Assembly (NCBI GenBank): GCA_903918755.1
Contig: CAIXFN010000005.1
Coordinates: forward strand, 105,956-169,955
Direction of reading: 5' to 3'
From: an uncultured Pedosphaera sp.
GTDB taxonomy: Bacteria; Verrucomicrobiota; Verrucomicrobiia; Limisphaerales; Pedosphaeraceae
DNA: 64,000 nucleotides
In this document: piece after piece, positions 43,801 through 52,973 of the stretch
Layout of the letters: the number at the start of each line of letters is the position of its first letter
Numbering within the stretch: position 1 is the first letter of the stretch
The notes under the pieces: generated by a model
The model's database searches: none
The model's input: only the letters and a program-made list of their open reading frames with translations
Told to the model about the DNA's origin: nothing
Translations under genes and position numbers: made by a program

Positions 43801-46800
43801 GTATCCAATTGGGGCGCGGGACATTAATCGAAGCCCGGGTGGACACCTCCAGTGGGACATCCCACGCAATGTTTGGCCTAAGGAACCAGGACAACAGCTC
43901 CGGCTCTTACGACCGATTGGTGTACTCCATCTATTTTGCGGACGGCGCCGTCCAGATTTACGAATACGGCAACTATCGCGGGTCTCCCACGAACTATAGC
44001 AAAGGCACTTCGTACGACATTCGCGTCGAATCCAAGCCTGCAGCCGGAGCCAGCTATTACTTGCGGCCATCCGGGTCGGGCGGGCCGCTGGTCAAAATCT
44101 TTGAGACGGACAATTATTCCGATTCCAACTTCGGTGTCGCCGGTTCGATTTACGACGGGGTGTTTGGTTTTGACGATCTGAAGTTCACTCCTGCGTATGG
44201 ATTCCGGGACATATCCGCGTCGGTTTTTCCCGGCGGCCCGGTCACGCTCACGGTCACGGACAATGCTTTTCAGACCAATAGCACCAGCATTATCATCCAA
44301 AGTATCACCGGGGCTCCGCCGGTCGCGATCATCTCCGGTCCCACAAACTCGCCGGCTGGCGTCAATCTGACTTATGCCGGGTATCTTTCGTCGGATGACC
44401 ATGCCATTGCCAGCTATACCTGGGACTTCGGCGATGGCAGCCCGCTTGCCCTGGGTCCGTCGGTTACCCATGCCTACCCGCTGCCGGGCGTTTACACCAA
44501 TACCTTGACTGTTCGCGACTATGCCGGCCAGACGGATGTGGCCTCCTCGTTGGTGTTCATCGGCAATGGCAACCAACTCGCGTGCATCCCGTGGCGCATC
44601 ATTGGCGGAATTGAATATCCCCACGAAACCTACGCCGGCAAAACTATCACCTTGAAAGCAGTGGCGCGCAATGTGCCTCTGCCCTTTGCTTATGTTTGGG
44701 ATTTCGGCGACAATTCCGCGACTTTTACGAACACCGCGAACACCACAGCCGACGCCTATGCCTTGCAAGCCAGTCACGCTTACTCCGGCCTGGATGGCAC
44801 GCCATTCAATGCCACCATTCGCATCATCCTGACCAACGGCGCCACTTTGCTCGATACTTACCCGATTCTGCTCCGGCCCAAGACGCTGGACACGGAGCGG
44901 AACATATCTATTGATGAAGGGCTTTGGTATCTTCACAAAACCCAAAATCGGTTTGATCTGGACTCGAATAACAAAGGTGGCTCGTGGACCGAACAAGGCT
45001 ACTCTTTCTCGCCGACCGCCTCGGCGGTTCATGCCTTCGGCATCAATGGCCACTTGATGAGCGACGATGCGGCGCAGGACCCATATGTTGAAACCGTGCA
45101 ACGCGGCATCAACTATTCACTGACCACTCTGGTTGCCAATAACATCAGCCCGCAAGCCTATGGCGATCCGGATGGCAACCACAATGGCATCGGCTTGAGT
45201 GCCAACAGCGGGCGGGCCATTTATGAGACCGCTGCCCTGATGGACGCCTTAGTGGCGACGGCCCGACCGGAATTGATCGCGGCCGTAGGTCCAGAAAACG
45301 TCAAAGGGAGGCCCTTTCGTGACATCATGCAAGATTTGGTGGACTTGTATTGTTGGGGGCAGTTCGACGACCCGAATGTGGGCGGTGGGTGGCGCTATGA
45401 GTGGAATCAAGCCCCGGACAACTCGGCCTGCCAGTGGGGTGCCATTGGCATGGCAGCCGCGGAACAGTTTTGGGGCATTGCCATTCCCGCATGGGTGAAG
45501 GAGCGCAACCAGGTTTGGCTCGCTTATTCCATGACGGCCTCCGACCTCGGTGGCTTTGGCTACACTGGCGCCGGCAGCGCCGCCGGTCAGGGGCCCGGGG
45601 GAGTTGACGGCACAACTCCCTCCGCAATGATTCAAATTGCTTTCGATGGCCTGACCCGGACGAACCTCCTTTGGATTCACGGGGAAAACTACCTCGCCAA
45701 CTATTGGAGCACTTTGATGAGCCTCAATAATGTTTATGCCCACTATGCCATCGCGAAGGCCCTGCGCACGGCGCTGCCGCAACCGGTAAGCAGTTTTGCC
45801 ACCACCGGGAAGGATTGGTTCAACGATCCGAACGACGGCTTGGCGCGAACGACGATCAACTTCCAGCGGGCGGATGGTTCTTGGGACTCTGATTATCGGC
45901 TGGAGGTACCCCTTTCCACCTCCTGGTCCATCATCATCCTCTCCAGTTCGCTCTTCCAGCGCGGCCCGGTCGCGGTCATCCACGCCCGCCCGAACCCCAC
46001 GGCGGTCGGCTTCCCGGTTGTTTTCGACGGTAGCAGTTCCTTCCACCAGCACCCTTCCTTCCGCGTGGTGGAGTATCGCTGGGACTTCAACGCCGCCGAC
46101 GGCCTCGACTTTGACCATCCGGACGCCTACGGCCCAATCGTTACGAATCGTTTCGGCTTCTTTGGCACCAACATAGTGACCCTCCAGGTCCGCGACAACG
46201 CCACCCCGCAACTCAACGACAACGCGGCCATCGAAATCCGGACCACCCTGCCGCCCTATCCGCCCACTGCCGATGCCGGCGGCCCCTACCTGGCTTGCGT
46301 GGGACAGGACGTGCACCTCGACGGTTCCGGCTCTTTTGACGTGGACGGCGCCCAGGGCGACTACATCCAGTCCTGGAATTGGGAAGTGGACGGACTGACC
46401 CCTTATGATTTCAACGATGGCGTCACCGGCGCTCACGCCGTCATCCGGAACGGATATCCCGCGGCGGGTCAGTACAACGTCGGGTTGCTGGTCAGGGACG
46501 CCACTTCCATCGTCTTCCCCACGCTCGGCTTACCGGACCTGACCAACGTGGCCTTCACGACTGTCTTCGTCTATAACCGCGTCATTACCAACCTGGTGGG
46601 TCGCGCCAAAGACAACAAGATTCAACTGGTCTGGACCAAGGCGGGGGACTACGCCGTCGTCACCCGCAGCACCCAGGGTCCGGATCGGGGTTTCGTGGAA
46701 ATTGGCCGCACCGCCAGCGCTTATGCCACTTTTCTTGACACAAACGTCGACTACAACGTCCCCTATTTTTACCGTCTTTACGCTTACCAGAACGGCCAGG

Positions 46801-49800
46801 CCGCGCCGCTGGGAATTTCTGATCCCATCAATGTGGTTTCCCTCCCGCGTAGCTTCGAAAGCTGCGGCCCATACTTCGTCGGCACCCCGTCGCACGAAGC
46901 CACCGTTGGCAAACTCTACGAGATCACTCTCCAGGCCCGGGAACGCCAGAACAACCCCTTTGCTTACGCCCTGCTCGCCGGTCCGAACAACCTGACTTTG
47001 AACACCACCAACGGTCTCGTGAGCTTCCAACCCACGCCCGACCAATTGGGCGATCAATTCGTCTCCTTTGCCGTCACGAACCTTTGCGGCACGAACGTCC
47101 TCAGCTACACGCTCACCGTGTTCAACCCGTCCAACCTGCCGCCCATCGTCAATGTTCACGGTCCGTATTCCGGTGTTGCCGGCCAGCCGGTACAATTCTC
47201 CTCCGCCGGCACGTACGATCCCGATACCAACGCCCTCGCCTACGTGTGGGCCTTTGGCGACGGCGTTTTTGATACCAATGCCAATCCCACCCACGCCTAC
47301 CCGGCACCGGGCAATTACACCGTCGCGCTCTACGTGAACGATGGCCACGGCGGTACTGCCACCGCCCAAACGCAGGCTCACATCTCCCGCGCCAACCGCC
47401 TCCCGATTGCCAACGCCGGGCGCGACCAATTGCCGCTGGTTGGCCAGACCGTGATTTTGGACGGCAGCGGTTCCTGGGACGCCGACCTTGACCCGCTCAC
47501 GTACCGTTGGGACATCGTCCTGCACCCGCCAAACAGCTCGTCCACTTTATCAAACGCCTTCACCGCCCGCCCGTCCTTCGTCATTGACCAACCCGGCTTC
47601 TACGTCGTGCGTCTCATTGTCAATGACGGTCGCACCGACAGTGCGCCCGACGCCGTCACCATCGTGACGGCCAACTCACCACCCATCGCGTATGCGGGCC
47701 GCGACCAGCGGGTGCTGCAGGGCAATACTGCCCAACTCGACGGCAGCGGTTCGTATGACGTTGACCTCCAGCCCCTGAATTATCGTTGGACCCTTGTCAG
47801 TGTCCCCACCAACAGCACCGCCACACTGACGAATGCCAACACCGCCCGGCCAACCTTTGGCGTGGATCTTTACGGGCTATACATTGCTGAACTAATCGTT
47901 AACGACGGCCTGGTGGACAGCGCCCCGTACCGGGTCCGTGTCAGCACCGGCAATCTCCACCCGGAAATCGTCTCGACGCCGACTACCAGAGCCGTTCCGA
48001 ACTATGCCTGGAGCTACCATCTCCTCGCCTACGATCCCGACGGCACAAATCTAACTTTCACCCTGCTCCAAAGCCCACCCGGCCTGACCCTCACGCCCCA
48101 GGGTACCGCCTTGAATACCGGTGACACGGATTTGGCGCTGCTCGCCTGGACGCCGACCCGGGCGCAGTTCGGCTCATATCCCGTGCAGGTGCTCCTCACC
48201 GACGCCGAGGGCGCGACTAACTCGCAATCCTTCACGATCAACGTAGGCGTGGATACCCAGCCACCGTCAGTGTTTGTAGCGCTCAGCCAGGGCGAAACCA
48301 ACCAGTTTGGCCAATGGGCCGCCCAATTGGGCACCACCGCCGGGTTCCGCGTGGTCGCCACCGATAATGTCGGAGTGGTCAACCAGACCCTCAACGTGGC
48401 GAACCAGCCCGTCACGCTGGATTCCAATGGCGTGGGTTACGTCACCGCCACGAATGCCGGCCTCTGGCCGGTCTTGGCCACCGCGACCGATGCCGAAGGC
48501 AACGTGGGCGTCACCAACACCTCCATCTTCTTCTACGACCCCAATGCCTCCAACACGATCTACGCGCGCATTCTCAGCCCGGCCTATGGCGGCACGGTCA
48601 CCAAACCCGTGGCGGTCATCGGCACCATCACCAACGCCACCGACCTGCTCTCCTACCGCGTGGACTTCGCCCGCGCGGCGGATGTCAATCTGGGCGATAT
48701 CGCGATTGAAGCGCCGCAATTTACCACCCTCACCAATGTCATGCTGCCGGCGGGCACGCGCTCGATCACGAATCAGATCTTGGCGCAATTCGATCCGACG
48801 ATGCTGTTGAACGACGACTATGTCATTCGTCTCGTCGCCAGCGATGGACGCAACCTCTGGTATGAGCCGGCGCTCGTTTCCGTCAGCGGCAACCTCAAGC
48901 ACGGCGAATTCCATCTGGAATTCACCGATCTTTCCGTGCCCGTGGCCGGCGTTCCCATCACCATCACCCGCGTCTATGACACCCGGCAGGCAAACCAGAA
49001 CACCGACTTCGGCTTCGGTTGGAGCCTCGGCGTGCAAGATGCCAGGATTCGCAAGACACTCCGGAACGGCACCATGTTTCTCGGATCCAAAGTCTATCTC
49101 AACACGCCGGCCGGCCGGCGCGTGGGCTTCACCGCCGCTTACCAGCCTTCGAGCTGGCTATTCTCCTGGATTGGCGATGTAATCCTCCAGCCCGATGCCG
49201 GCGTGGAGGAGCAGCTGGACATCGAAGGGCACACGGTTATCTATAGCGGCGGCTCCTTCTATGGTGGCCTGGGCGACGAAAACTTCAATCCCTCCACCTT
49301 CCGCCTCACCACCAAGGATGGTTCCGTTTACACCTATCACGATACCCAGGGCCTGCAAAATGTGCTGGATTTGCACGGCAATCAACTCGTCCTGACCCGC
49401 GATGGCATCTTCCACTTCTCTGCCGGTAGCCAGAACTACGATCAATCTGTGCCCTTCATCCGCGACGCCCAGGGCCGCATCTCGGAAATCATTGACCCGG
49501 CGGGCAAGCGCCTCACCTACGCCTACGACGCCCGCGGGGACCTCCGCAGCTTCACCGACCAGGTCACCAACCTCACCCAATACCTCTACTCCACCGCCCC
49601 CCCCCATTACCTCACGAACATCATTGACCCGCTCGGCCACAGCGCGCTGCGCCTCGAATACGACCCGGCCGGTCTGTTGGTGGGCATCCGCGACGCCAAC
49701 GGCAACTTGATGAATCAGAATTTCCCCGATCCCAACACCGCCGTCTTCCAGGACGCCAACGGCCACACCAACATCGTCCGCTATGACGACAACGGCAACG

Positions 49801-52538
49801 AGGTGATGAAGGCCCGGCCCGGTATCTCCACCAATTACTTTGCCTACGACGCCAACAACCGCCTGACCAACTCCATTGACGGCCGCGGCTATGTAACCCA
49901 GCGCGCCTACGACAGCCGGGGCAACCTGACCAACCTCACGGACGCATTGAGTAATGTTACCTCTATCGTTTATAATTCCCTGAACAAACCCATCAGCATT
50001 ACGGAGCCGGGAGGCGGCCTCACAACCTTCGCCTATGACGACAAAGGCGGGCTGACCAACGTGGTGAATGCGACGGGCGGGCAAGCCGCTTTCCGACGCG
50101 ACGCCCAGGGACGCGTCACGCTCATCACTGACTGCAACGGCCGTTCCACCTTTTACGATTATCAGGGTGGCTGTTCCTGTGGCAAACCTGGCAAAATTGT
50201 CAACCCGGATGGGTCTTTCACACTTTACGAGTACAATTCCCAGGGACAGGTCACCCGCAAGATCAACGAGTCCGGCAACGAAAGGCTCTCCATGTATGAC
50301 GACGTTGGCCATCGCGTGTCCGTGCGCGATGCCACCACCAATCTTACGGCATTTAACTTCTCCGGTTCCTTGAAAACCAGTCAGACCGACCCTCTGGGAC
50401 GGTCGATGTTCTACGCTTACAATTCCGCCAACCGCTTGGTTGCCATAACCAACGCATTGGGTGGCCGAACCCAGTTTGAATATGATGCCAACGGTAACCG
50501 AAACGCCGTGATTGATCCGACCGGTAACATTACCAGATTTGCTTATGACGCGGCCAACCGCCTGGTGCGCCTGCAGGACCCCGTCGGGCATACCGCGAGT
50601 TTCAGTTACGACCCCGCGGGCAATTGCGTGGAAGCCGTGGATCGGAACGGTCGCCGACGAACTTTTGCTTACGACGCGCTGAATCACCGCACGAACGAGC
50701 TGTGGTGGGAAGGGACCAACCTCCTTCGGTCAATTGAATATTCGTACAACACCCTGGGGTTGCTGACGAGCGCCAATGACCAGGGCCTCCGGTCGGGCTT
50801 TTCCTATGATTCTCTCGGTCGGATGCTCTCCTCGACCGAAGCGGGCATGGAAAACCTTTCGGATTTTACCCTCACCTACGCCTACGATGGGGCTGAAAAC
50901 GTTGTCTCCATCACCGACAGTTGGGGCGTCCAAGTCACTTCCCAATACAATGCTCGCAGCCAACTCGAATGGCGCTCCTGGGGTGGCGGCGGTCTGCCCG
51001 GAGCCAGTGTTCATTTCCAATATGATGCCACCCGCAACCGCACGAACGTGCTGCGTTTCGCCGACAGTACCGGCAACCTTCCAGCCGGCGGGAGCCAATA
51101 CCAGCGCACTGCCCTCGGCACGGTGACCTCCATCGTTCATGCCAATGGGTCGGGAGAAGTCTTGGAAGCTTCGGTTCTGCAGCGCGATCTGGCCCAGCAG
51201 ATTGTGATGCGGTCGGGCACATCCGGCACTTCATCCTATGAGTACGACCTCGCGGGACAACTTACTAATGCCACCGCCTCCCCCGGTCATCCCGCGGAGA
51301 ACTATGCTTATGACCCGAACGGCAACCGCACGGGTTCCGGCTATGTCCTGGCGGCCAACAATCAAGTGAGCAACGATGGCACTTTTGCCTATGGGTATGA
51401 TGGGGAAGGAAACATGGTTTCCCGCACCAACAATGTCAATGGATCGCGAGCCATGTTCGCATACGACCATCGCAACCGCTTGATCCAGGTTCAAAACTAT
51501 GGTGCGGACCAGGCGCTGAATCAGACCGTTGCGTTCGTTTACGACGCGCTCGATCGCCGGGTGTCAAAGTCGGTGAACGGCCGGGTGGAACGGTATGTTT
51601 ACGATGGCACCAGGCTCTGGGCCGATCTGGACTCAACCAACGGAATCGCCAGCCGGTATTTGATGAGTGACATCACGGATGATTTTATCGCCCGGTATAG
51701 TGTGGAACAAGGATTGGTATGGTTTTATTCCGACCAGTTGGGCACGATCCATTTCACCGCCAACTCCGCCGGCGCCATTCTGGCAACGAATGATTATAGC
51801 AGTTTCGGGGTGCCACTTGGGAATGCGGGGCGGACAAATTTCGGTCGGATCGCGTTCTCTGGCCGCGAATACGATGCGGAAACAGGATTATACTATTTTC
51901 GGGCGCGCTACTATGACCCGCACCAGGGTCGCTTTATCAGCCAGGACCCGCTTGGGTTTACGTTGGGCGAATCGAATCCCTATCGCTATATTGGCAATAA
52001 TCCTTCGTCATCGCGTGATGTCCTGGGCATGAGCGAATTGCTGGAGTACCTGGGAACCCTGCAGTTCATTGGCGAGGGTATTGACGTCAGGCCCGGAGAG
52101 CCGCCCAGTCCCGGAGAAATGCTGGGCGCCTTCATCGGGTTCATGCACGGATTTAGCGTCGGCACGCTTTTCTTTGTCGCCGAAGTCATTGGCGCTCCTT
52201 CCGCGGATCCCACTCAATGGGTGTGTCAGGGGGAGCAAGACGCCGAGAATTCCACCAAATGGTGGGATAAGGGATTGGGTCTTTTGGAACCGGAAGATGA
52301 GCCCTGGAAAGAAGGCGCAGGATTTGTCGGAGCTTACTTCGGCGGCGTTGGCGTCGAGATCCAAGCCGTGGTGCCGATAGTTGACGGCTTGGGACTAAAC
52401 CTCGCCGGGCTGCTTCCCGATGGTTCACAGCCGGAATTAAAGGCGGGCGGATTCGGCAACGGCTTTAAAATCGCTGATTGGTGGTTTCGCTCGAATGTGG
52501 GTGTTCCGCCGGGATTTAAGTGCCCCCCTAACAAGTAG
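40854..52538 (+). CDS. Giant FG-GAP / PKD / toroid / RHS cell-surface protein (polymorphic-toxin-like)
   Basis: A 3894-residue exported protein. In order: signal anchor (20-38); beta-sandwich module (64-123); Fn3-like (130-208); five FG-GAP/VCBS repeats (about 243-523, e.g. GDFDADGNLDF); PKD domains (526-900, WNFGDGQT type); a PKD (900-1152) split by a lectin-like insert (940-1115); further PKDs (1152-1344); a terpene-cyclase-like toroid (1345-1700, LWYLHKTQNRFD, NFQRADGSWDSDY); PKD, Fn3 and cadherin-like domains (1704-2560); RHS entry and YD repeats (about 2565-3700); the RHS closing motif YYFRARYYDPHQGRFISQDP with D3698 and D3722; and a 168-residue tip (3727-3894) that is Gly-rich and hydrophobic, with no nuclease signature. 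RHS shells encapsulate toxic tips or act as adhesins. No immunity gene follows. Confidence 0.9.
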   Translation: MKRNFLDAHPNRVAPIRRILTAILLFLLAIQTVVLADSAVRLQIGLLPAPAGLPVPRKATPGHPAIQLQLLGGVTNGIYRVQSSTNLIQWRTIMAVKSGPIQPLPLGNLPTTGGATFYRALGVSGVGDTNPPAWSNGVGGTFTLTSPTSLLVNWREATDDTGVAQYRLYLNGALLANLLGNVLSYELPINLRPGTELRIQAVDPFDNATDLLPLIFLPGEKLLAVSDDSGRVYTSFVQSDGNFSPFQQIANFGVNDRGLGIGDFDRDGWNDLIAAYPSGNTLVPFFYKGQGDGSYAPGVALPTTPGANGYAMDGTVGDFDADGNLDFVFNGNDRFAMFYWGNGDGTFTVQVKDWGDGNYYYGRGMAAGDFNEDGRTDIARATCCNGYLKVLLSNGDRTFIETNLVATGLANNDPYAVAAGDFDEDGHLDLIVAGGSSGDVSFLKGLGNGSFTNITGTSGLWANLNVNTFSGLEAFDYNGDGHLDLVMTTANGQAFFWAGLGNGKFSTNRVTLNTGMSGSEGISAPPRPPRVDVQITPTDPVTNINGTMTFRAMGTGVTPGDTFLWSFGDSDTNRYAWTFTNGMASMGQSITHTFTKEGRFLTRLLHTDHNGILSSRGTWATVQANPPISQPGGPYAFGELAATQAVWYASLDGSASTDDFGIVKYIWSFGDGTSATNGPIITHGWSGPGVWNVGLTVVDASGLAGSNHTTITFTPGAPPVAAISGPVVVDETAAVNGAWTAAFSATNSSDDVAIWKYEWNFGDGQTASGPNVTTAYHAIGTYNVKLTVTDNANQTNTTSHSITVKANNLPVAAISGPRLLSEAVATNGQWFGVFSGTNSTDDRGIYRYDWNFGDGTTGSGATVTHNYAGVGIYPLVLTVTDFGNQTAATTQNVVVIAGDPPVARITADTLTPEGSQPVNLSGINSTDDHGILDYKWLLPPQLLTFDGIALDGNRWKVANTVQNDKLNTTGQGGWGSAYFFSSGIQLGRGTLIEARVDTSSGTSHAMFGLRNQDNSSGSYDRLVYSIYFADGAVQIYEYGNYRGSPTNYSKGTSYDIRVESKPAAGASYYLRPSGSGGPLVKIFETDNYSDSNFGVAGSIYDGVFGFDDLKFTPAYGFRDISASVFPGGPVTLTVTDNAFQTNSTSIIIQSITGAPPVAIISGPTNSPAGVNLTYAGYLSSDDHAIASYTWDFGDGSPLALGPSVTHAYPLPGVYTNTLTVRDYAGQTDVASSLVFIGNGNQLACIPWRIIGGIEYPHETYAGKTITLKAVARNVPLPFAYVWDFGDNSATFTNTANTTADAYALQASHAYSGLDGTPFNATIRIILTNGATLLDTYPILLRPKTLDTERNISIDEGLWYLHKTQNRFDLDSNNKGGSWTEQGYSFSPTASAVHAFGINGHLMSDDAAQDPYVETVQRGINYSLTTLVANNISPQAYGDPDGNHNGIGLSANSGRAIYETAALMDALVATARPELIAAVGPENVKGRPFRDIMQDLVDLYCWGQFDDPNVGGGWRYEWNQAPDNSACQWGAIGMAAAEQFWGIAIPAWVKERNQVWLAYSMTASDLGGFGYTGAGSAAGQGPGGVDGTTPSAMIQIAFDGLTRTNLLWIHGENYLANYWSTLMSLNNVYAHYAIAKALRTALPQPVSSFATTGKDWFNDPNDGLARTTINFQRADGSWDSDYRLEVPLSTSWSIIILSSSLFQRGPVAVIHARPNPTAVGFPVVFDGSSSFHQHPSFRVVEYRWDFNAADGLDFDHPDAYGPIVTNRFGFFGTNIVTLQVRDNATPQLNDNAAIEIRTTLPPYPPTADAGGPYLACVGQDVHLDGSGSFDVDGAQGDYIQSWNWEVDGLTPYDFNDGVTGAHAVIRNGYPAAGQYNVGLLVRDATSIVFPTLGLPDLTNVAFTTVFVYNRVITNLVGRAKDNKIQLVWTKAGDYAVVTRSTQGPDRGFVEIGRTASAYATFLDTNVDYNVPYFYRLYAYQNGQAAPLGISDPINVVSLPRSFESCGPYFVGTPSHEATVGKLYEITLQARERQNNPFAYALLAGPNNLTLNTTNGLVSFQPTPDQLGDQFVSFAVTNLCGTNVLSYTLTVFNPSNLPPIVNVHGPYSGVAGQPVQFSSAGTYDPDTNALAYVWAFGDGVFDTNANPTHAYPAPGNYTVALYVNDGHGGTATAQTQAHISRANRLPIANAGRDQLPLVGQTVILDGSGSWDADLDPLTYRWDIVLHPPNSSSTLSNAFTARPSFVIDQPGFYVVRLIVNDGRTDSAPDAVTIVTANSPPIAYAGRDQRVLQGNTAQLDGSGSYDVDLQPLNYRWTLVSVPTNSTATLTNANTARPTFGVDLYGLYIAELIVNDGLVDSAPYRVRVSTGNLHPEIVSTPTTRAVPNYAWSYHLLAYDPDGTNLTFTLLQSPPGLTLTPQGTALNTGDTDLALLAWTPTRAQFGSYPVQVLLTDAEGATNSQSFTINVGVDTQPPSVFVALSQGETNQFGQWAAQLGTTAGFRVVATDNVGVVNQTLNVANQPVTLDSNGVGYVTATNAGLWPVLATATDAEGNVGVTNTSIFFYDPNASNTIYARILSPAYGGTVTKPVAVIGTITNATDLLSYRVDFARAADVNLGDIAIEAPQFTTLTNVMLPAGTRSITNQILAQFDPTMLLNDDYVIRLVASDGRNLWYEPALVSVSGNLKHGEFHLEFTDLSVPVAGVPITITRVYDTRQANQNTDFGFGWSLGVQDARIRKTLRNGTMFLGSKVYLNTPAGRRVGFTAAYQPSSWLFSWIGDVILQPDAGVEEQLDIEGHTVIYSGGSFYGGLGDENFNPSTFRLTTKDGSVYTYHDTQGLQNVLDLHGNQLVLTRDGIFHFSAGSQNYDQSVPFIRDAQGRISEIIDPAGKRLTYAYDARGDLRSFTDQVTNLTQYLYSTAPPHYLTNIIDPLGHSALRLEYDPAGLLVGIRDANGNLMNQNFPDPNTAVFQDANGHTNIVRYDDNGNEVMKARPGISTNYFAYDANNRLTNSIDGRGYVTQRAYDSRGNLTNLTDALSNVTSIVYNSLNKPISITEPGGGLTTFAYDDKGGLTNVVNATGGQAAFRRDAQGRVTLITDCNGRSTFYDYQGGCSCGKPGKIVNPDGSFTLYEYNSQGQVTRKINESGNERLSMYDDVGHRVSVRDATTNLTAFNFSGSLKTSQTDPLGRSMFYAYNSANRLVAITNALGGRTQFEYDANGNRNAVIDPTGNITRFAYDAANRLVRLQDPVGHTASFSYDPAGNCVEAVDRNGRRRTFAYDALNHRTNELWWEGTNLLRSIEYSYNTLGLLTSANDQGLRSGFSYDSLGRMLSSTEAGMENLSDFTLTYAYDGAENVVSITDSWGVQVTSQYNARSQLEWRSWGGGGLPGASVHFQYDATRNRTNVLRFADSTGNLPAGGSQYQRTALGTVTSIVHANGSGEVLEASVLQRDLAQQIVMRSGTSGTSSYEYDLAGQLTNATASPGHPAENYAYDPNGNRTGSGYVLAANNQVSNDGTFAYGYDGEGNMVSRTNNVNGSRAMFAYDHRNRLIQVQNYGADQALNQTVAFVYDALDRRVSKSVNGRVERYVYDGTRLWADLDSTNGIASRYLMSDITDDFIARYSVEQGLVWFYSDQLGTIHFTANSAGAILATNDYSSFGVPLGNAGRTNFGRIAFSGREYDAETGLYYFRARYYDPHQGRFISQDPLGFTLGESNPYRYIGNNPSSSRDVLGMSELLEYLGTLQFIGEGIDVRPGEPPSPGEMLGAFIGFMHGFSVGTLFFVAEVIGAPSADPTQWVCQGEQDAENSTKWWDKGLGLLEPEDEPWKEGAGFVGAYFGGVGVEIQAVVPIVDGLGLNLAGLLPDGSQPELKAGGFGNGFKIADWWFRSNVGVPPGFKCPPNK

Positions 52539-52973
52539 ATCAGCGAATTGAAGCCGACCCCGTCACAGTGCATCCAGTCATCGCGCTCGACAAGAAAGCG
52601 TTTTCTCAAAAGGAAGGGCATTTTTCTCCCAATTTGGTTTCATTCCGTTTTGGGCTTTCTCTTGCCTGGCGGACATAAAGGACTGCTTCACGTTTGTGTC
52701 CAACGCGAGATTATTGGTTCATCCATCCTTGGTAATGGCCATCTGTCCGGTGCCCCTCCGTCGTCCTAACTCTGGACGGTTAACCCAACCTCAAAGTTCG
52801 AAGGAAACATTCGCTGGTTACCCCGACGCACCATGATTCCTGGCACTGTCTCCTTTTGACCACCCCTGATCCTGCCTGGGCTCTCCCGGAGAAATCCAGC
52901 ATCCTCGTTTTACAAATTTATTACACTTTCTTTGCCGCTGGCTGACAACTTCCCGCGTCTACCGCGGTAGACT
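52539..52973. other. Spacer after the giant gene; no immunity gene seen
   Basis: A 435-base gap. Open frames are short and lack coding character; the best (about 73 residues from 52548) is Arg/Ser-rich with no family likeness. The only clear structure is a perfect 16-bp palindrome at its right end. Confidence 0.55.
52957..52972. promoter_or_regulatory. Perfect 16-bp palindrome, candidate operator
   Basis: GTCTACCGCGGTAGAC ends one base before ATG 52974. The TAC-N-GTA dyad resembles operators of BlaI/MecI/CopY-family repressors. Its position would block translation initiation or an overlapping promoter of the downstream gene. Confidence 0.48.

Noticed and set aside
52548..52769. 73-residue open frame after the giant RHS gene, considered as an immunity gene
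   Set aside because: Arg/Ser-rich start, no immunity-family pattern, poor start context.
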